From positions 5,246,501 through 5,310,500 of the forward strand of contig NZ_CP150919.1 in assembly GCF_039909015.1 (NCBI RefSeq): a stretch of DNA of 64,000 bases, given 5' to 3'. The notes below the pieces were generated by a model. That model did no database searches. It was not told where the DNA came from and saw only the letters and a list, made by a program, of their open reading frames with translations. This stretch comes from Pseudomonas grandcourensis. GTDB taxonomy: Bacteria > Pseudomonadota > Gammaproteobacteria > Pseudomonadales > Pseudomonadaceae. A program made the position numbers and the translations under genes. The first letter of the stretch is position 1. Each line of letters begins with the position of its first letter. This document shows, piece after piece, positions 8,995 through 19,019 of this stretch.

Positions 8995-9756
8995 TTAGAA
9001 CGCAGTAACACCACCATCCACCGCCAGCGAATGGCCGGTCGTGAACGCCGCGCCATCGCTGCACAGATACAACACCGCGCTGGCGATCTCTTCGACCTTG
9101 CCGATGCGACCGACCGGATGCATGGCGTTGGCGAACTCGCCTTTTTTCGGGTCGGCTTCATAAGCGCGGCGGAACATATCCGTGTCGATCACCGCCGGGC
9201 ACACCGCGTTGACCCGGATCTTCTTCTTGGCGTACTCAATGGCCGCCGACTTGGTCAGGCCGATCACTGCGTGTTTAGAAGCTGCGTAAATGCTCATTTT
9301 CGGCGCTGCCCCAAGGCCGGCCACCGATGCCGTATTGACGATCGCACCACCCCCTTGCGCCAGCAGCAGCGGCAACTGGTACTTCATGCACAGCCAGACA
9401 CCTTTGACGTTGACGCCCATGATCGCGTCGAACTCGTCGAGCGTACCGTCGGCCAACTTGCCTTTCTCGATTTCGATACCGGCATTGTTGAAGGCATAGT
9501 CGAGGCGACCGTAAGTGTTGATCACCTCATCCATCAGATTTTTTACATCGCTTTCCAGGGTAACGTTGCAGCGCACGAAGGCCGCTTCGCCACCGGCCGT
9601 ACGAATCAGCGCCACCGTGCCCTCGCCGCCCGCCACGTCCATATCGGCCACTACTACCTTAAGGCCCTCGGCGGCAAATGCCTGGGCGGTCGCGCGTCCA
9701 ATACCGGCCGCCCCGCCTGTCACCACGACCACCTGGCCGGAAAACGTCATGCTCAT
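8995..9756 (-). CDS. Short-chain dehydrogenase/reductase (classical SDR)
   Basis: The 253-residue protein has the TGGAAGIG cofactor loop (residues 13-20), an acidic residue after beta-2 (VVVADMD, D38) that favours NAD, NNAG at 90-93, and the S144-Y157-K161 catalytic set. The substrate cannot be told. The start at 9756 has GAGG 8 nt upstream; an in-frame extension of about 50 residues lacks support. The 3' end abuts a REP-like GTGGGAGCGGCGG fragment. A divergent MDR gene lies upstream. Confidence 0.9.
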   Translation of the reverse strand: MSMTFSGQVVVVTGGAAGIGRATAQAFAAEGLKVVVADMDVAGGEGTVALIRTAGGEAAFVRCNVTLESDVKNLMDEVINTYGRLDYAFNNAGIEIEKGKLADGTLDEFDAIMGVNVKGVWLCMKYQLPLLLAQGGGAIVNTASVAGLGAAPKMSIYAASKHAVIGLTKSAAIEYAKKKIRVNAVCPAVIDTDMFRRAYEADPKKGEFANAMHPVGRIGKVEEIASAVLYLCSDGAAFTTGHSLAVDGGVTAF

Positions 9757-9992
9757 TGTTATGTCCTCGAATAGAAGAGTGCGGGGAATCGCGTAGGACC
9801 AGTCTAGCCATGGAGGTCTTGAACACGGCAGCACTATCAAGGCTCCGGTTGGGCGCCCATGAGTTGCAGTGATGGAACTGCCGTACCAACTATCACTGCA
9901 CTGGATCAACCTGCATTCGCCGCATCAGCCGAACTTGCGACATCGGCGCTGACCGGCTATCAACAAAGCTTCATTCATCTTGAGTGCCTGCC

Positions 9993-10997
9993 ATGACCTC
10001 CCAGATCAATCGCCAATTCCTGCTCGCCAAACGTCCGGTTGGCGCGGCGACCCGTGAGACATTCACTTACCAGGAAGTACCGGTCGGCGAGCCGGCGGCG
10101 GGCCAGATCCTGGTCGAAAACCAATACCTGTCCCTGGATCCGGCCATGCGCGGCTGGATGAACGAGGGCAAGTCCTACATCCCGCCGGTCGGGCTCGGCG
10201 AAGTCATGCGCGCCTTGGGTGTGGGCAAAGTCGTTGCTTCGAACAACCCGGGGTTCGCCGTGGGTGATTACGTCAACGGCGCCCTGGGCGTGCAGGATTT
10301 CTTCCTCGGCGAGCCCCGAGGCTTCTACAAGGTCGATCCGAAACTGGCACCGCTGCCACGTTACTTGTCCGCCCTGGGCATGACCGGGATGACGGCGTAC
10401 TTCGCCCTGCTTGACGTCGGCGCGCCGAAGGCCGGTGACACCGTGGTGCTGTCGGGTGCGGCAGGCGCCGTGGGCAGCATTGCCGGGCAGATCGCCAAGA
10501 TCAAAGGCTGCCGGGTGGTTGGCATCGCTGGCGGCGCCGACAAGTGCAAGTTCCTGATCGATGAACTGGGTTTCGATGGCGCTATCGACTACAAGAGCGA
10601 AGACGTCCTCGCCGGTCTCAAGCGCGAGTGCCCGAAAGGCGTCGACGTGTATTTCGATAACGTGGGTGGCGACATTCTCGACGCGGTGTTGAGCCGCCTG
10701 AACATGAAGGCGCGGGTGGTAATTTGCGGCGCCATCAGCCAGTACAACAACAAGGAAGCGGTCAAGGGGCCGGCCAACTACCTGTCGCTGCTGGTGAACC
10801 GCGCGCGCATGGAAGGCTTTGTGGTGATGGACTACGCCGCCCAGTACGCCAGCGCCGCCCAGGAAATGGCCGGCTGGATGGCCAAGGGGCAACTCAAGAG
10901 CAAGGAAGACATCGTCGAAGGGCTGGAGACTTTCCCGGAGACGCTGATGAAATTGTTCAGCGGCGAGAATTTCGGGAAGTTGGTGTTGAAGGTGTAA
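9993..10997 (+). CDS. NADP-dependent oxidoreductase, MDR superfamily (curcumin reductase-like)
   Basis: The 334-residue zinc-free medium-chain reductase has the Rossmann motif SGAAGAVGSIAGQ (about residues 153-165). The N-terminal MRGWMNEGKSYIPP and lack of structural-zinc cysteines match the CurA/prostaglandin-reductase-like branch, which reduces enone double bonds with NADPH. The ATG at 9993 has only a weak SD; a GTG three codons upstream is an alternative. Monocistronic, followed by a REPIN. Confidence 0.88.
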   Translation: MTSQINRQFLLAKRPVGAATRETFTYQEVPVGEPAAGQILVENQYLSLDPAMRGWMNEGKSYIPPVGLGEVMRALGVGKVVASNNPGFAVGDYVNGALGVQDFFLGEPRGFYKVDPKLAPLPRYLSALGMTGMTAYFALLDVGAPKAGDTVVLSGAAGAVGSIAGQIAKIKGCRVVGIAGGADKCKFLIDELGFDGAIDYKSEDVLAGLKRECPKGVDVYFDNVGGDILDAVLSRLNMKARVVICGAISQYNNKEAVKGPANYLSLLVNRARMEGFVVMDYAAQYASAAQEMAGWMAKGQLKSKEDIVEGLETFPETLMKLFSGENFGKLVLKV

Positions 10998-11028
10998 CCC
11001 GATATTTGAAGTAATCCCAAAACCACTT

Positions 11029-11113
11029 TGGGAGCGAGCTTGCTCGCGATAGCGGAGTGTCAGGCGACATTGACGTCACTGACCCTCCCTCATCGCGAGC
11101 AAGCTCGCTCCCA
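11029..11113. repeat. REPIN (inverted REP doublet)
   Basis: Two REP palindromes (TGGGAGCGAGCTTGCTCGCGAT and its inverse) face each other across a 39-nt spacer. It lies between convergent genes, and no RAYT transposase gene is in the window. Confidence 0.92.
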
Positions 11114-11128
11114 CAGGTTTAGCGGTGT

Positions 11129-11827
11129 TTAAGCCAGTTCAGCCACAACCGAAGCCAGTGCCTTGGCTGGATCCGCCGCCTGGCTGATCGGACGGCCGAT
11201 CACCAGATAGTCGGAACCGGCATCCAGTGCCTGACGCGGTGTCAGGATGCGGCGCTGGTCGTCCTGGGCGCTGCCCGCCGGACGAATCCCCGGGGTCACC
11301 AGTTGCAACGACGGATGCGCCGCTTTCAGCGCCTGGGCTTCCAGGGCCGAGCACACCAGGCCGTCCATCCCGGCTTTTTCCGCCAGTGCGGCCAGGCGCA
11401 GCACCTGCTCTTGCGGCTCGATGTCCAGGCCGATGCCCGCCAGGTCTTCACGCTCCATGCTGGTCAACACGGTCACGCCAATCAGCAGTGGTTTGGGACC
11501 AGTGCGCTGATCCAGCACTTCACGGCACGCAGCCATCATGCGCAGGCCGCCGGAGCAATGCACGTTGACCATCCACACACCCATTTCCGCAGCCGCCTTG
11601 ACGGCCATCGCGGTGGTGTTCGGGATGTCGTGGAACTTGAGGTCCAGGAACACTTCGAAACCCTTGTCGCGCAGGGTACCGACGATTTCCGAGGCGCAGC
11701 TGGTGAACAGTTCCTTACCGACTTTGACCCGGCACAGCTTCGGGTCCAACTGATCGGCCAGCTTCAGTGCGGCGTCACGGGTAGGGAAATCCAGGGCGAC
11801 GATGATGGGAGTCTGGCAGGCGGACAT
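11129..11827 (-). CDS. pyrF: Orotidine 5'-phosphate decarboxylase
   Basis: PyrF catalyses the last step of UMP synthesis, OMP to UMP plus CO2. The 232-residue protein has the catalytic [10 protein letters not shown] motif, an N-terminal PIIVALDFP strand and the C-terminal phosphate-binding VTPGIRPAG and DYLVIGRPI loops. The length is that of the gamma-proteobacterial enzyme. The ATG at 11827 has GAGAG 7 nt upstream; a longer in-frame start exists but adds unrelated residues. It is a single gene, divergent from a two-component system. Confidence 0.97.
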   Translation of the reverse strand: MSACQTPIIVALDFPTRDAALKLADQLDPKLCRVKVGKELFTSCASEIVGTLRDKGFEVFLDLKFHDIPNTTAMAVKAAAEMGVWMVNVHCSGGLRMMAACREVLDQRTGPKPLLIGVTVLTSMEREDLAGIGLDIEPQEQVLRLAALAEKAGMDGLVCSALEAQALKAAHPSLQLVTPGIRPAGSAQDDQRRILTPRQALDAGSDYLVIGRPISQAADPAKALASVVAELA

Positions 11828-12111
11828 GAGTGGGCTCTCAGGCAAGTCGAAATCGGCGCGCATTGTAGCGGAACCGGGGCCGCTGCGGGACCCGATGATC
11901 GGTAAATCGTCGCGACGGCTCAGGCAAGACTAGCCCTTGAGGCCATTGTGTCGAGTTCGATACAGACACGACACGCCCGCAACACCCTGGCCCGCTACCC
12001 TCGGCAACCGCAACAGGCCCCTGCAACAGCACTTCCCGCCTCAGGGCCGGACGCCTATGCTGGAACCACAACCTCGCAGCCTATCTTTGTGGTTGGCAGC
12101 CTACCTGGCAG

Positions 12112-12882
12112 ATGAACGCACGCATGCACAACACCCAAGCACCCGTGAACGACGACCAAAAAACGCCCGGTGACGACAAACGCTGGAGCATTCGCGCCCT
12201 GATCGTCGACGATGACGTCCCGATCCGCGAATTGATGATCGACTACCTGGCCCGGTTCAACATCCACGCCAGCGGCGTCACCGATGGCGCCGCGATGCGC
12301 CTGGCGATGCAGGCAGAGCATTTCGACGTGGTGGTGCTCGACCTGATGCTGCCCGGTGAAGACGGTCTGTCGCTGTGCCGCTGGCTGCGCGCCGAATCGG
12401 ACATCCCGATCCTGATGCTCACCGCCCGCTGCGAACCCACCGACCGGATCATCGGCCTGGAACTTGGCGCCGACGACTACATGGCCAAGCCGTTCGAACC
12501 TCGCGAACTGGTGGCGCGGATCCAGACCATCCTGCGCCGGGTGCGCGATGACCGCAGCGAACAGCGGTCGAACATTCGTTTCGACAATTGGCGCCTGAAT
12601 AGCGTGCTGCGCCAACTGATCGCGGACGATGGTCTGGTGGTGCCGCTGTCCAACGCCGAATTCCGCCTGCTCTGGGTATTTATCGAACGTCCGCGCCGCG
12701 TACTCAGCCGTGAACAACTGCTGGACGCCGCTCGCGGTCGTTCGATCGAAGCCTTTGATCGCAGCATCGACCTACTGGTGTCGCGCCTGCGCCAGAAACT
12801 CGGCGACGATCCCAAGGCTCCGCAGTTGATCAAGACCGTCCGCGGCGAGGGTTACCTGTTTGATGCCCGAGACATCGGCTGA
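12112..12882 (+). CDS. OmpR family response regulator
   Basis: The receiver domain begins after a 26-residue polar extension (LIVDDD), with phosphoacceptor Asp in VVVLDLMLPGEDG and Lys in YMAKPFEP. An OmpR winged-helix effector domain follows (LSREQLLDAARGRS, IDLLVSRLRQKLGDDP). It is coupled to the next kinase gene by a TGATG stop-start overlap. A second ATG four codons in may be the real start since neither has a clear SD. The signal and targets are unknown. Confidence 0.93.
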   Translation: MNARMHNTQAPVNDDQKTPGDDKRWSIRALIVDDDVPIRELMIDYLARFNIHASGVTDGAAMRLAMQAEHFDVVVLDLMLPGEDGLSLCRWLRAESDIPILMLTARCEPTDRIIGLELGADDYMAKPFEPRELVARIQTILRRVRDDRSEQRSNIRFDNWRLNSVLRQLIADDGLVVPLSNAEFRLLWVFIERPRRVLSREQLLDAARGRSIEAFDRSIDLLVSRLRQKLGDDPKAPQLIKTVRGEGYLFDARDIG

Positions 12883-13931
12883 TGCGCGGGCGCTTCGATA
12901 CGCTGTTCGGCCGCCTGTTTGGCGTGCTGTTGCTGGCGATTATCCTCGCGCACCTGCTGGCCTTTGCCTGGTTTCACCATTACGGCCCGCCGCCACCGCC
13001 GCCTCCCCCGGAGTTTTCCGAGGGCCAGGACGGGCCACGCCCGCCACTGGACCCGAACCTCGAGAAACGGCCACCACGGCCGTGGTTCGGCGGCCCCCTG
13101 GTGCCCCTGACGTTTCAATTGGTCACACTGATCATCGCCGCATGGTACGGCGCCAAACTGCTGAGCCGGCCGATCCAGCGCCTGAGCGACGCGGCCGAGC
13201 GCTTGAGCGAAGACCTCGACAGCCCGCCACTGGATGAATCGGGACCAAGGGAGGCGCGGCAAGCGGCGCACACGTTCAACAAAATGCAGCGCCGCATCCT
13301 GGAACAGGTCAAGCAGCGCTCGCGCATGCTGGGTGCCGTATCCCATGACCTGCGCACGCCGTTGTCGCGGCTCAAATTGCGGCTGGAGAAAATCGACGAC
13401 AACAAGTTGCAAGGCCAGATGCGCCAGGACCTCGACGACATGATCAACATGCTCGACGCCACCCTCACGTATCTGCATGAACAGCGCACCAGCGAAGCCC
13501 CGCAGTGGATGGATGTGCAGGCGTTGGTGGAATCCCTGAGCGAAAATGCCCAGGACCAGGGCGCAAACGTCCAGGCCAGCGGCCACTGTGCGCCTCTGCA
13601 AGTGCAGCCAATGGCCTTGCGTTCCTGCATCAACAACCTGATGGATAACGCCCTGCGCTATGCAGGACAAGCGCTGATTACCCTGCAAGACCATCGTGAA
13701 CAGCTGGTGATTCGAGTCATCGACCATGGCCCGGGCATCGCCGCGGAACAACGTGAAGCGGTGTTCGAACCCTTCTTTCGCCTTGAAGGCTCGCGCAATC
13801 GCAACTCCGGCGGCGTTGGCCTGGGCATGACCATTGCCCGGGAGGCCGCGCAACGGATGGGCGGGCAACTGACACTGGAAGAAACCCCCGGTGGCGGCCT
13901 GACAGCGGTTATCCATCTGCCGCGCACCTGA
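12882..13931 (+). CDS. Sensor histidine kinase with polyproline periplasmic loop
   Basis: The 349-residue kinase has TM1 at about 10-30, a short periplasmic loop of about 45 residues with eight consecutive prolines (36-43) and 18 prolines in all, TM2 at about 74-92, HAMP, then HisKA with H155 in AVSHDLRTPLSR and an HATPase domain (NNLMDNALRYA, GVGLGMTIA). The start overlaps the regulator stop. So small a loop suggests sensing in the membrane or of a metal or envelope state rather than a large ligand, which is inference. Translating the proline run should need EF-P. Confidence 0.92.
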   Translation: MRGRFDTLFGRLFGVLLLAIILAHLLAFAWFHHYGPPPPPPPPEFSEGQDGPRPPLDPNLEKRPPRPWFGGPLVPLTFQLVTLIIAAWYGAKLLSRPIQRLSDAAERLSEDLDSPPLDESGPREARQAAHTFNKMQRRILEQVKQRSRMLGAVSHDLRTPLSRLKLRLEKIDDNKLQGQMRQDLDDMINMLDATLTYLHEQRTSEAPQWMDVQALVESLSENAQDQGANVQASGHCAPLQVQPMALRSCINNLMDNALRYAGQALITLQDHREQLVIRVIDHGPGIAAEQREAVFEPFFRLEGSRNRNSGGVGLGMTIAREAAQRMGGQLTLEETPGGGLTAVIHLPRT

Positions 13932-14078
13932 AAGCCACACCGGCCCTTTGTGGGATATTGGTGAGGCTGAAGGCCATGTGTACCACTCGGTACAAACTCA
14001 ACATACCCACGACAACTCGCCCCTCGAGTCTGCATAAGCCGGTACACCACCGGTTTATCTTTCCAGGGAGTGAGCCCG

Positions 14079-14603
14079 ATGATCGGTAGCATCAGCAGCA
14101 ATTACTCGAACTACACAAGTACCAGCAGCACAACCAATAGCGCCCGCAGCCAGCAATTCCAGAAGGACCTGCTGGCCAAACTCGACAGCAACAGCGATGG
14201 CACGGTCGATCAGGATGAACTCAACAGTGCCTTGTCGCCAAAATCCCACGACGGCCTGCTGGTCAACCTGAGCAAGAATTTCGCCGACCTCGACAGCGAT
14301 GGCAGTGGCAGTGGCAGCGCGACCGAACTGAGCAGCGCGTTGCAGGCCAGCAACGGCAACTCGTCGACCAGCACCGACACCAGTGCCGCATTGCTCAAGG
14401 CACTGGACAGCGACAGCAGCGGTAGCGTGAGCAGTGATGAACTCAAGGCAGCTTTGCAGACCGGTCGCGAGCAGAACACCAACAGTTCTTCCGATCAATC
14501 GAGCGTAAATGACGCGCTGCAAAAGATGATCGCCAATCTGAGCAAGCAGTATTCGCTCGATAACGTAGCGAGTGTGGGCAAGTACCTGAACGTGGCGACC
14601 TGA
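14079..14603 (+). CDS. EF-hand calcium-binding-like protein
   Basis: The 174-residue protein is rich in Ser, Thr and Asn, with three EF-hand-like loops: DSNSDGTVDQDE (near 48), DSDGSGSGSATE (near 74) and DSDSSGSVSSDE (near 111). The first and third are closest to the canonical 12-residue calcium loop. There is no signal peptide or membrane segment; the first 25 residues (SSNYSNYTSTSSTTNS) are polar and low-complexity. The ATG at 14079 has AGGGAG 8 nt upstream. The role is unknown; calcium sensing or secretion by a signal-less route are possibilities. It sits alone after the two-component pair. Confidence 0.82.
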   Translation: MIGSISSNYSNYTSTSSTTNSARSQQFQKDLLAKLDSNSDGTVDQDELNSALSPKSHDGLLVNLSKNFADLDSDGSGSGSATELSSALQASNGNSSTSTDTSAALLKALDSDSSGSVSSDELKAALQTGREQNTNSSSDQSSVNDALQKMIANLSKQYSLDNVASVGKYLNVAT

Positions 14604-14611
14604 GTCAAAAG

Positions 14612-14687
14612 CTTCGCGAGCAGGCTCGCTCCCACATTGATCTGTGTCGAACACAAAACCAGTGTAGGAGCGAGCCTGCTCGCGAAG
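14612..14687. repeat. REPIN (inverted REP doublet)
   Basis: CTTCGCGAGCAGGCTCGCTCCCA and an inverse copy (with TAGGAG in place of TGGGAG) are separated by 30 nt, between convergent genes. Confidence 0.92.
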
Positions 14688-14711
14688 AGGCCCTGAAGCC
14701 CAATGCAAATT

Positions 14712-15767
14712 TCAGGGCCGGCGATCGTCAACCCGTGCCTGGGTCTTGCTCCAGTCGATCAACAGACTGTAGGCCACCGCCAGCAATGTCGGGCCAATGA
14801 ACAGTCCGATAAAGCCAAAGGCAATCAACCCGCCAAACACCCCAAGCAGCACAATGACCAGCGGCAGGTTACCGCCACGGCTGATCAGGTACGGCTTGAG
14901 CACGTTGTCGACACCGCTGATGACGAATGTGCCCCAGATGCCGAGGAATATGGCCATTCCGTACTCGCCCTTCCAGGCCAGCCACGCCGTCGCCGGAATC
15001 CACACCAGCGGCGGGCCCATCGGGATCAGGCTGAGCATGAACGTCACGATGCCAAGCACCAGCGCACCCGGTACGCCGGCAATCAGGAACCCGATCAGTG
15101 CCAGGGTCGCCTGGGCCGCCGCGGTGCCGATCACACCGTTCACCACCCGCTGAACCGTGCCCGCCACCAGTTCGATGTAGTAGCCGGCCCGCTGACCGAT
15201 CAGCCGCTCCAGCAACGTGTGCACAAACGCCGCCAGGCGCGGCCCGTCACGATAGAAAAAGAACACGAAGACGATGCTCAGGGTCAGTTCGAGAATACCG
15301 CCGCCGATCTGCGCGCTGCGCGCCAGCAGCCAGTTACCCACCTGCCCCAGATAAGGTTTGAGCGACACTATCATCGCCGCGCCCTGTTCATCGATGCTGT
15401 TCCAGATCCCGACCAGCCGCTCGCCCACAAAGGGAATCGAACCCAGCCACACAGGTGCTTCGGGTAGCCCCTCGACCTGCGCATCCTTGATGAAGGCCGT
15501 GGCATCGCGCACATGATCGGCAAGGTTGAAACCCAGCCACACCAGGGGTGCCGCTACCAGCACCATCCAGCCCAGCGTCAGCAATGCCGCCGCCAGCGAC
15601 TCGCGGCCATTGAGCCAACGGGTCAGCAGGCGCATCAGCGGCCAACTGGCAAACGCCAGGACCGCGCCCCAGAACATCGCCGACCAGAACGGCGCCATCA
15701 CCCAGAAGCTCGCGCCGAACAACACCACGAGCAGGATCTGCACCAACAGGCGATCGTTATTGATCAT
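14712..15767 (-). CDS. AI-2E family transporter (UPF0118/PerM-like)
   Basis: The 351-residue polytopic inner-membrane protein has about eight hydrophobic segments, a central soluble helical region (residues 85-150), and the family's conserved C-terminal glycine-rich segments (PLVIVLLGVFGGLIAFGFIGLFIGP). Family members include TqsA, tied to autoinducer-2 export, and sodium/proton antiporters, so the substrate is open. The start at 15767 is the first ATG; a TTG precedes it directly. Confidence 0.9.
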   Translation of the reverse strand: MINNDRLLVQILLVVLFGASFWVMAPFWSAMFWGAVLAFASWPLMRLLTRWLNGRESLAAALLTLGWMVLVAAPLVWLGFNLADHVRDATAFIKDAQVEGLPEAPVWLGSIPFVGERLVGIWNSIDEQGAAMIVSLKPYLGQVGNWLLARSAQIGGGILELTLSIVFVFFFYRDGPRLAAFVHTLLERLIGQRAGYYIELVAGTVQRVVNGVIGTAAAQATLALIGFLIAGVPGALVLGIVTFMLSLIPMGPPLVWIPATAWLAWKGEYGMAIFLGIWGTFVISGVDNVLKPYLISRGGNLPLVIVLLGVFGGLIAFGFIGLFIGPTLLAVAYSLLIDWSKTQARVDDRRP

Positions 15768-15836
15768 CAAAAATCTCGAAAAAGTCAGTCAGCAAAAGAG
15801 TAGGCGAACGCAGCTTGCACGTTCGCCAGGTACAGC

Positions 15837-16655
15837 CTAGCGCAATAGCTCGATGTGCAGGCCAGAGCCCTCGGCACTGCCGGTTTCCATCCGCGCGGCA
15901 CGCACGCCCTGGGCAATCAGTGCCTGACGCCAGGCTTCGGCGTTCGCTCCGGAAATGCTGACCCGCAAGGTGGTGTCCAGATTCAGTCCGCGAGAGATCA
16001 GCCGTAGCCAGGTCTCGTCAGGTGCGCTGTTCAACGTGGAAAAATCGAGCTCGCCGGTGCTCTTGAGTTCACGCAGCAAGGTCGCGGAGGTCGGCAACAA
16101 CTCGCCCAGCGGTGCCGAAGCTTCGAACTGCTCGACATGCAGGTAAGCTTTGCGATTGCCCCGGGTGATGCTGTACAGCGCGACGAGCGTGTTGTCCCTT
16201 GGAGCGGCAAGACGCAGCAGCAGATAGGCCTGTTGATCGTCGGCGCCGTACAGCTTGGCGTTGCCGAAGACTTCATTGGCCCAGAGACTGCTTTCGCCGC
16301 AATCGCGCGCCTGGCACCAAAAGAGCAACCCGGCGTCCTGCTTTTGCAAAGCCTCGCGGGCAGCGGTGAACGCCTCGATGGATGAATGCTCCGGTGGCAA
16401 CTCGTAGGTCACCGAAGTGACGTTGCCGCGGGCACTGACCTGGCCGTCGAAGCGTAACTGGCCACTGATTTTACGGATCGAGCCCAACGGGTAGATCCGC
16501 TCCAGTTCGGCGGTGGGGCGATAGTCGACAATCTGGGCATCGACCATGCGCGGCACTATCGGCAGGTCCTGACTGCCCGGGACATCGGCGGCGAACGACA
16601 AGGAACTGAAACTGCACAGCACCAGCAAACTGAATGAACGCATGGATAGACTCAT
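15837..16655 (-). CDS. DUF4892 domain secreted protein
   Basis: The 272-residue protein has a Sec signal peptide ([18 protein letters not shown], cleavage near residue 23) and is expected in the periplasm or outer membrane. The body, starting [22 protein letters not shown], matches the DUF4892 family; its C-terminal half ([26 protein letters not shown]) suggests an OmpA-like fold, which is inference. It is the last gene of the acyl-CoA ligase operon. Its ATG overlaps the GST stop in ATGA, and a second ATG four codons later is possible. Confidence 0.85.
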   Translation of the reverse strand: MSLSMRSFSLLVLCSFSSLSFAADVPGSQDLPIVPRMVDAQIVDYRPTAELERIYPLGSIRKISGQLRFDGQVSARGNVTSVTYELPPEHSSIEAFTAAREALQKQDAGLLFWCQARDCGESSLWANEVFGNAKLYGADDQQAYLLLRLAAPRDNTLVALYSITRGNRKAYLHVEQFEASAPLGELLPTSATLLRELKSTGELDFSTLNSAPDETWLRLISRGLNLDTTLRVSISGANAEAWRQALIAQGVRAARMETGSAEGSGLHIELLR

Positions 16656-17311
16656 CGGATCAGCATGGCCTGGGCGCCCTTGATAATACTGGCTTCATCG
16701 GCGCGTTTCGGTACCTGCAAACCACGCTGCACCGCGGGCCGGGCCTCCAGGGTTGCCATCCAGCGTTGCAACGCCGTCAAGCCCTCAACCGAGACGCCCG
16801 ACCACTCGTAGCCGCGCACCCAGGGAAAGGTGGCGATGTCGGCAATGCTGTACTCGCCGGCCAGGAACTCCACGCTTTGCAAACGCGTGTCGAGCACTTC
16901 GTAGAGGCGACGGGTTTCATGCTGATAGCGGTCGATGGCGCCCTGGAGTTTTTCCGGAAAGTAGCGGAAGAACACATTGGCCTGGCCCTGCATCGGGCCG
17001 ATGCCCCCCATCTGGAACATCAGCCACTGCAATACCAGTGAACGTCCCTTCGGATCGGATGGCATTAGTTTGCCGGTCTGTTCAGCGAGGTAAATCAGGA
17101 TGGCGCCGGATTCGAACACGGCGAAATCGCCGTTGGCGCGGTCGACAATCGCCGGAATCCGGCCATTGGGGTTGATCTTGAGGAAGTCCGCGGACTTCTG
17201 CTCCTTTTTGTCGAAACTCAAGGCATGCACCGTGTAGGGCAGGCCGAGTTCCTCGAGCACGATAGAGACCTTGTGGCCATTCGGGGTCGCAGCGGTGTAG
17301 AGATCTATCAT
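16652..17311 (-). CDS. Glutathione S-transferase family, Nu-class (YfcG-like)
   Basis: The 219-residue protein begins [21 protein letters not shown], the TPNG active-site signature of Nu-class bacterial GSTs such as YfcG/YghU, which reduce disulfides and peroxides with glutathione. The thioredoxin-like half ends near [11 protein letters not shown] and [11 protein letters not shown]; the C-terminal half is helical. The start at 17311 has GGGAG 6 nt upstream. It overlaps the DUF4892 start by 4 nt and lies 50 nt after the hydrolase gene. Confidence 0.9.
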   Translation of the reverse strand: MIDLYTAATPNGHKVSIVLEELGLPYTVHALSFDKKEQKSADFLKINPNGRIPAIVDRANGDFAVFESGAILIYLAEQTGKLMPSDPKGRSLVLQWLMFQMGGIGPMQGQANVFFRYFPEKLQGAIDRYQHETRRLYEVLDTRLQSVEFLAGEYSIADIATFPWVRGYEWSGVSVEGLTALQRWMATLEARPAVQRGLQVPKRADEASIIKGAQAMLIR

Positions 17312-17361
17312 GGTTGTCTCCCTTTTCAACCCGCCAAGCCTCGACAGTTGCCCGGCGCAAG

Positions 17362-18216
17362 TCAAGGAATGGCGAAGAACCGATTGAAACAGTCTGCGAC
17401 AAGATCGGCACCGGACTCGTCATTGAGGTGCAAATGGTGGCCGCCTGGCAGCTGTTCCCGGCTAAAGGGTAGACGCTCCAGCAACTCAGGGTGTTTGGCG
17501 AGCATGCCGTCGGCAGCGACCACCAGGGTTGCAGGACACTTGATCCGCTGCACGAAGGCCATGGCCTGCTCGGTGGTAAGACGCAGCGGCGATGGCAGCG
17601 TGAGGCGGTTGTCGGTGCGCCAGGTGTAACCGCCCGCCACCGGCATCAGGCCACGCTGCGCCAGCAGTTCAGCGGCCTCCCGGCTGACCGCCACCAGGCC
17701 CTTCATGCGCGCTTCGATGGCTCGGTCGAGGGTGTCGTAGACCGGCTTGCGCTTTTCCCGCAGATCCAGTTGCGCCTGCAGGGCCATGCCCATGCGCTCG
17801 GCAGCGTTTTCACCTTTGTCTGTAGGAGGAATGATCCCGTCGATCAACGCCAGATGGGTGACACGCTCGGGCATCGACCCGGCGATGATCAACGAAGCAA
17901 TGGCGCCCATCGAATGCCCCATCAGCGCAAATTGGCGCAGGCCAAGCTGTTCGGCGACTTGCAGCACATCGTGGGCATAGTCCCACATGGCGTAACCGGC
18001 GCCCGGCGGGCGATGCCCGGAATGACCGTGGCCGGCCATGTCCAGCGCGATAATGCGCAGGCCTTTGAGTTTGGGTGCCAGGCGGGCAAAGCTGTTGGCG
18101 TTGTCCAGCCAGCCATGCAAGGCAATCACCGGCAAACCGTCTTCAGGACCGAACAGGTGCGCCGCCAGTTCGATGTGCGGCAGGCTCAGGCGGACCTCTT
18201 CGACGACGTGGTTCAT
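17362..18216 (-). CDS. Alpha/beta hydrolase
   Basis: The 284-residue alpha/beta hydrolase has oxyanion-strand HGWLDN (near 37), nucleophile elbow GHSMGA (Ser near 102), and a C-terminal GGHHLHL histidine. The order fits an esterase/lipase or acyl-hydrolase. It overlaps the preceding hydrolase gene in ATGA, so the two are translationally coupled. Its place in an operon with an acyl-CoA ligase and thioesterase suggests action on acyl esters or thioesters, which is inference. Confidence 0.88.
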   Translation of the reverse strand: MNHVVEEVRLSLPHIELAAHLFGPEDGLPVIALHGWLDNANSFARLAPKLKGLRIIALDMAGHGHSGHRPPGAGYAMWDYAHDVLQVAEQLGLRQFALMGHSMGAIASLIIAGSMPERVTHLALIDGIIPPTDKGENAAERMGMALQAQLDLREKRKPVYDTLDRAIEARMKGLVAVSREAAELLAQRGLMPVAGGYTWRTDNRLTLPSPLRLTTEQAMAFVQRIKCPATLVVAADGMLAKHPELLERLPFSREQLPGGHHLHLNDESGADLVADCFNRFFAIP

Positions 18217-19019
18217 GCGCAATCCTGCTGTCGACGGCCGCCCCAGCGATGGAACAGGCCTTTGAGCATGTCAGCGGTATCCAGGGGACGTTCGAGCGGA
18301 AACATGTGGCCGCCAGGCATGGTCAACGACTCGCCCAGCGGCAGGCGGTCGACCGAACTGGCGTGATGGCGCATCACCACGCGGCTGTTGTGCCCGCGAA
18401 CCACCGCCAGCGGCACTTGCAACTGCCGGGTGCTGCCCGGGCTGGTGTGCGGCACGCCGCGGTAGATGCTGATTTCCGTGGCCGGGTCGAAGCGCAGGCG
18501 CAGCTTGTCGCCGACCTGGTGCAAGCCGTGTTGCAGGTAGGCGTCAAAGCATTCCGGGTCGAAGCTGCGAAACAGGGTTTTACCGGCGAAATACTTGCGG
18601 GCGCTTTCCAGGTCGGCGAATTCTTCACGGCGGCCCAGGGTACGCCCGGCCGGGGTCAAGCGGTCGATGAAACCGAAGCGTTTGGCCGCCCGTATGACCC
18701 ATTGGTCGGTGCGGGTCAGTACTGGCGAGTCGAGCATCACCACCCCGCGATACAACTCAGGGCAGCGCAAAGCCGCATGCAGGTGCAACACGCCACCGAA
18801 GGAGTGACCGACACCCCACACGGGCTCGGCCTGTTGTTGCAGGTGATGGATCAGCTCATCCACCAGGTTGTACCAGTTGTCGTCCGCCGGGTAACGCGGG
18901 TCGTGGGCGTGCTGCTCCAGATGCGTCACCTGAAACTCGGGTGCCAGCGCCGCAAACAACTTGCCGTAGGTCCCCGAAGGAAAACCATTGGCGTGGGCGA
19001 AAAAGATCTGTTGCGACAT
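18213..19019 (-). CDS. Alpha/beta hydrolase
   Basis: The 268-residue alpha/beta hydrolase starts MSQQIFFAHANGFPSGTY, with oxyanion HANGFP, nucleophile elbow GHSFGG and a terminal MPGGHMFPLE histidine. It is a different subfamily from the next gene, with low similarity outside motifs. The ATG at 19019 has weak AGG spacing; longer in-frame starts add a poor-quality extension. A 113-nt gap to the upstream thioesterase gene holds no clear terminator. Confidence 0.87.
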   Translation of the reverse strand: MSQQIFFAHANGFPSGTYGKLFAALAPEFQVTHLEQHAHDPRYPADDNWYNLVDELIHHLQQQAEPVWGVGHSFGGVLHLHAALRCPELYRGVVMLDSPVLTRTDQWVIRAAKRFGFIDRLTPAGRTLGRREEFADLESARKYFAGKTLFRSFDPECFDAYLQHGLHQVGDKLRLRFDPATEISIYRGVPHTSPGSTRQLQVPLAVVRGHNSRVVMRHHASSVDRLPLGESLTMPGGHMFPLERPLDTADMLKGLFHRWGGRRQQDCA

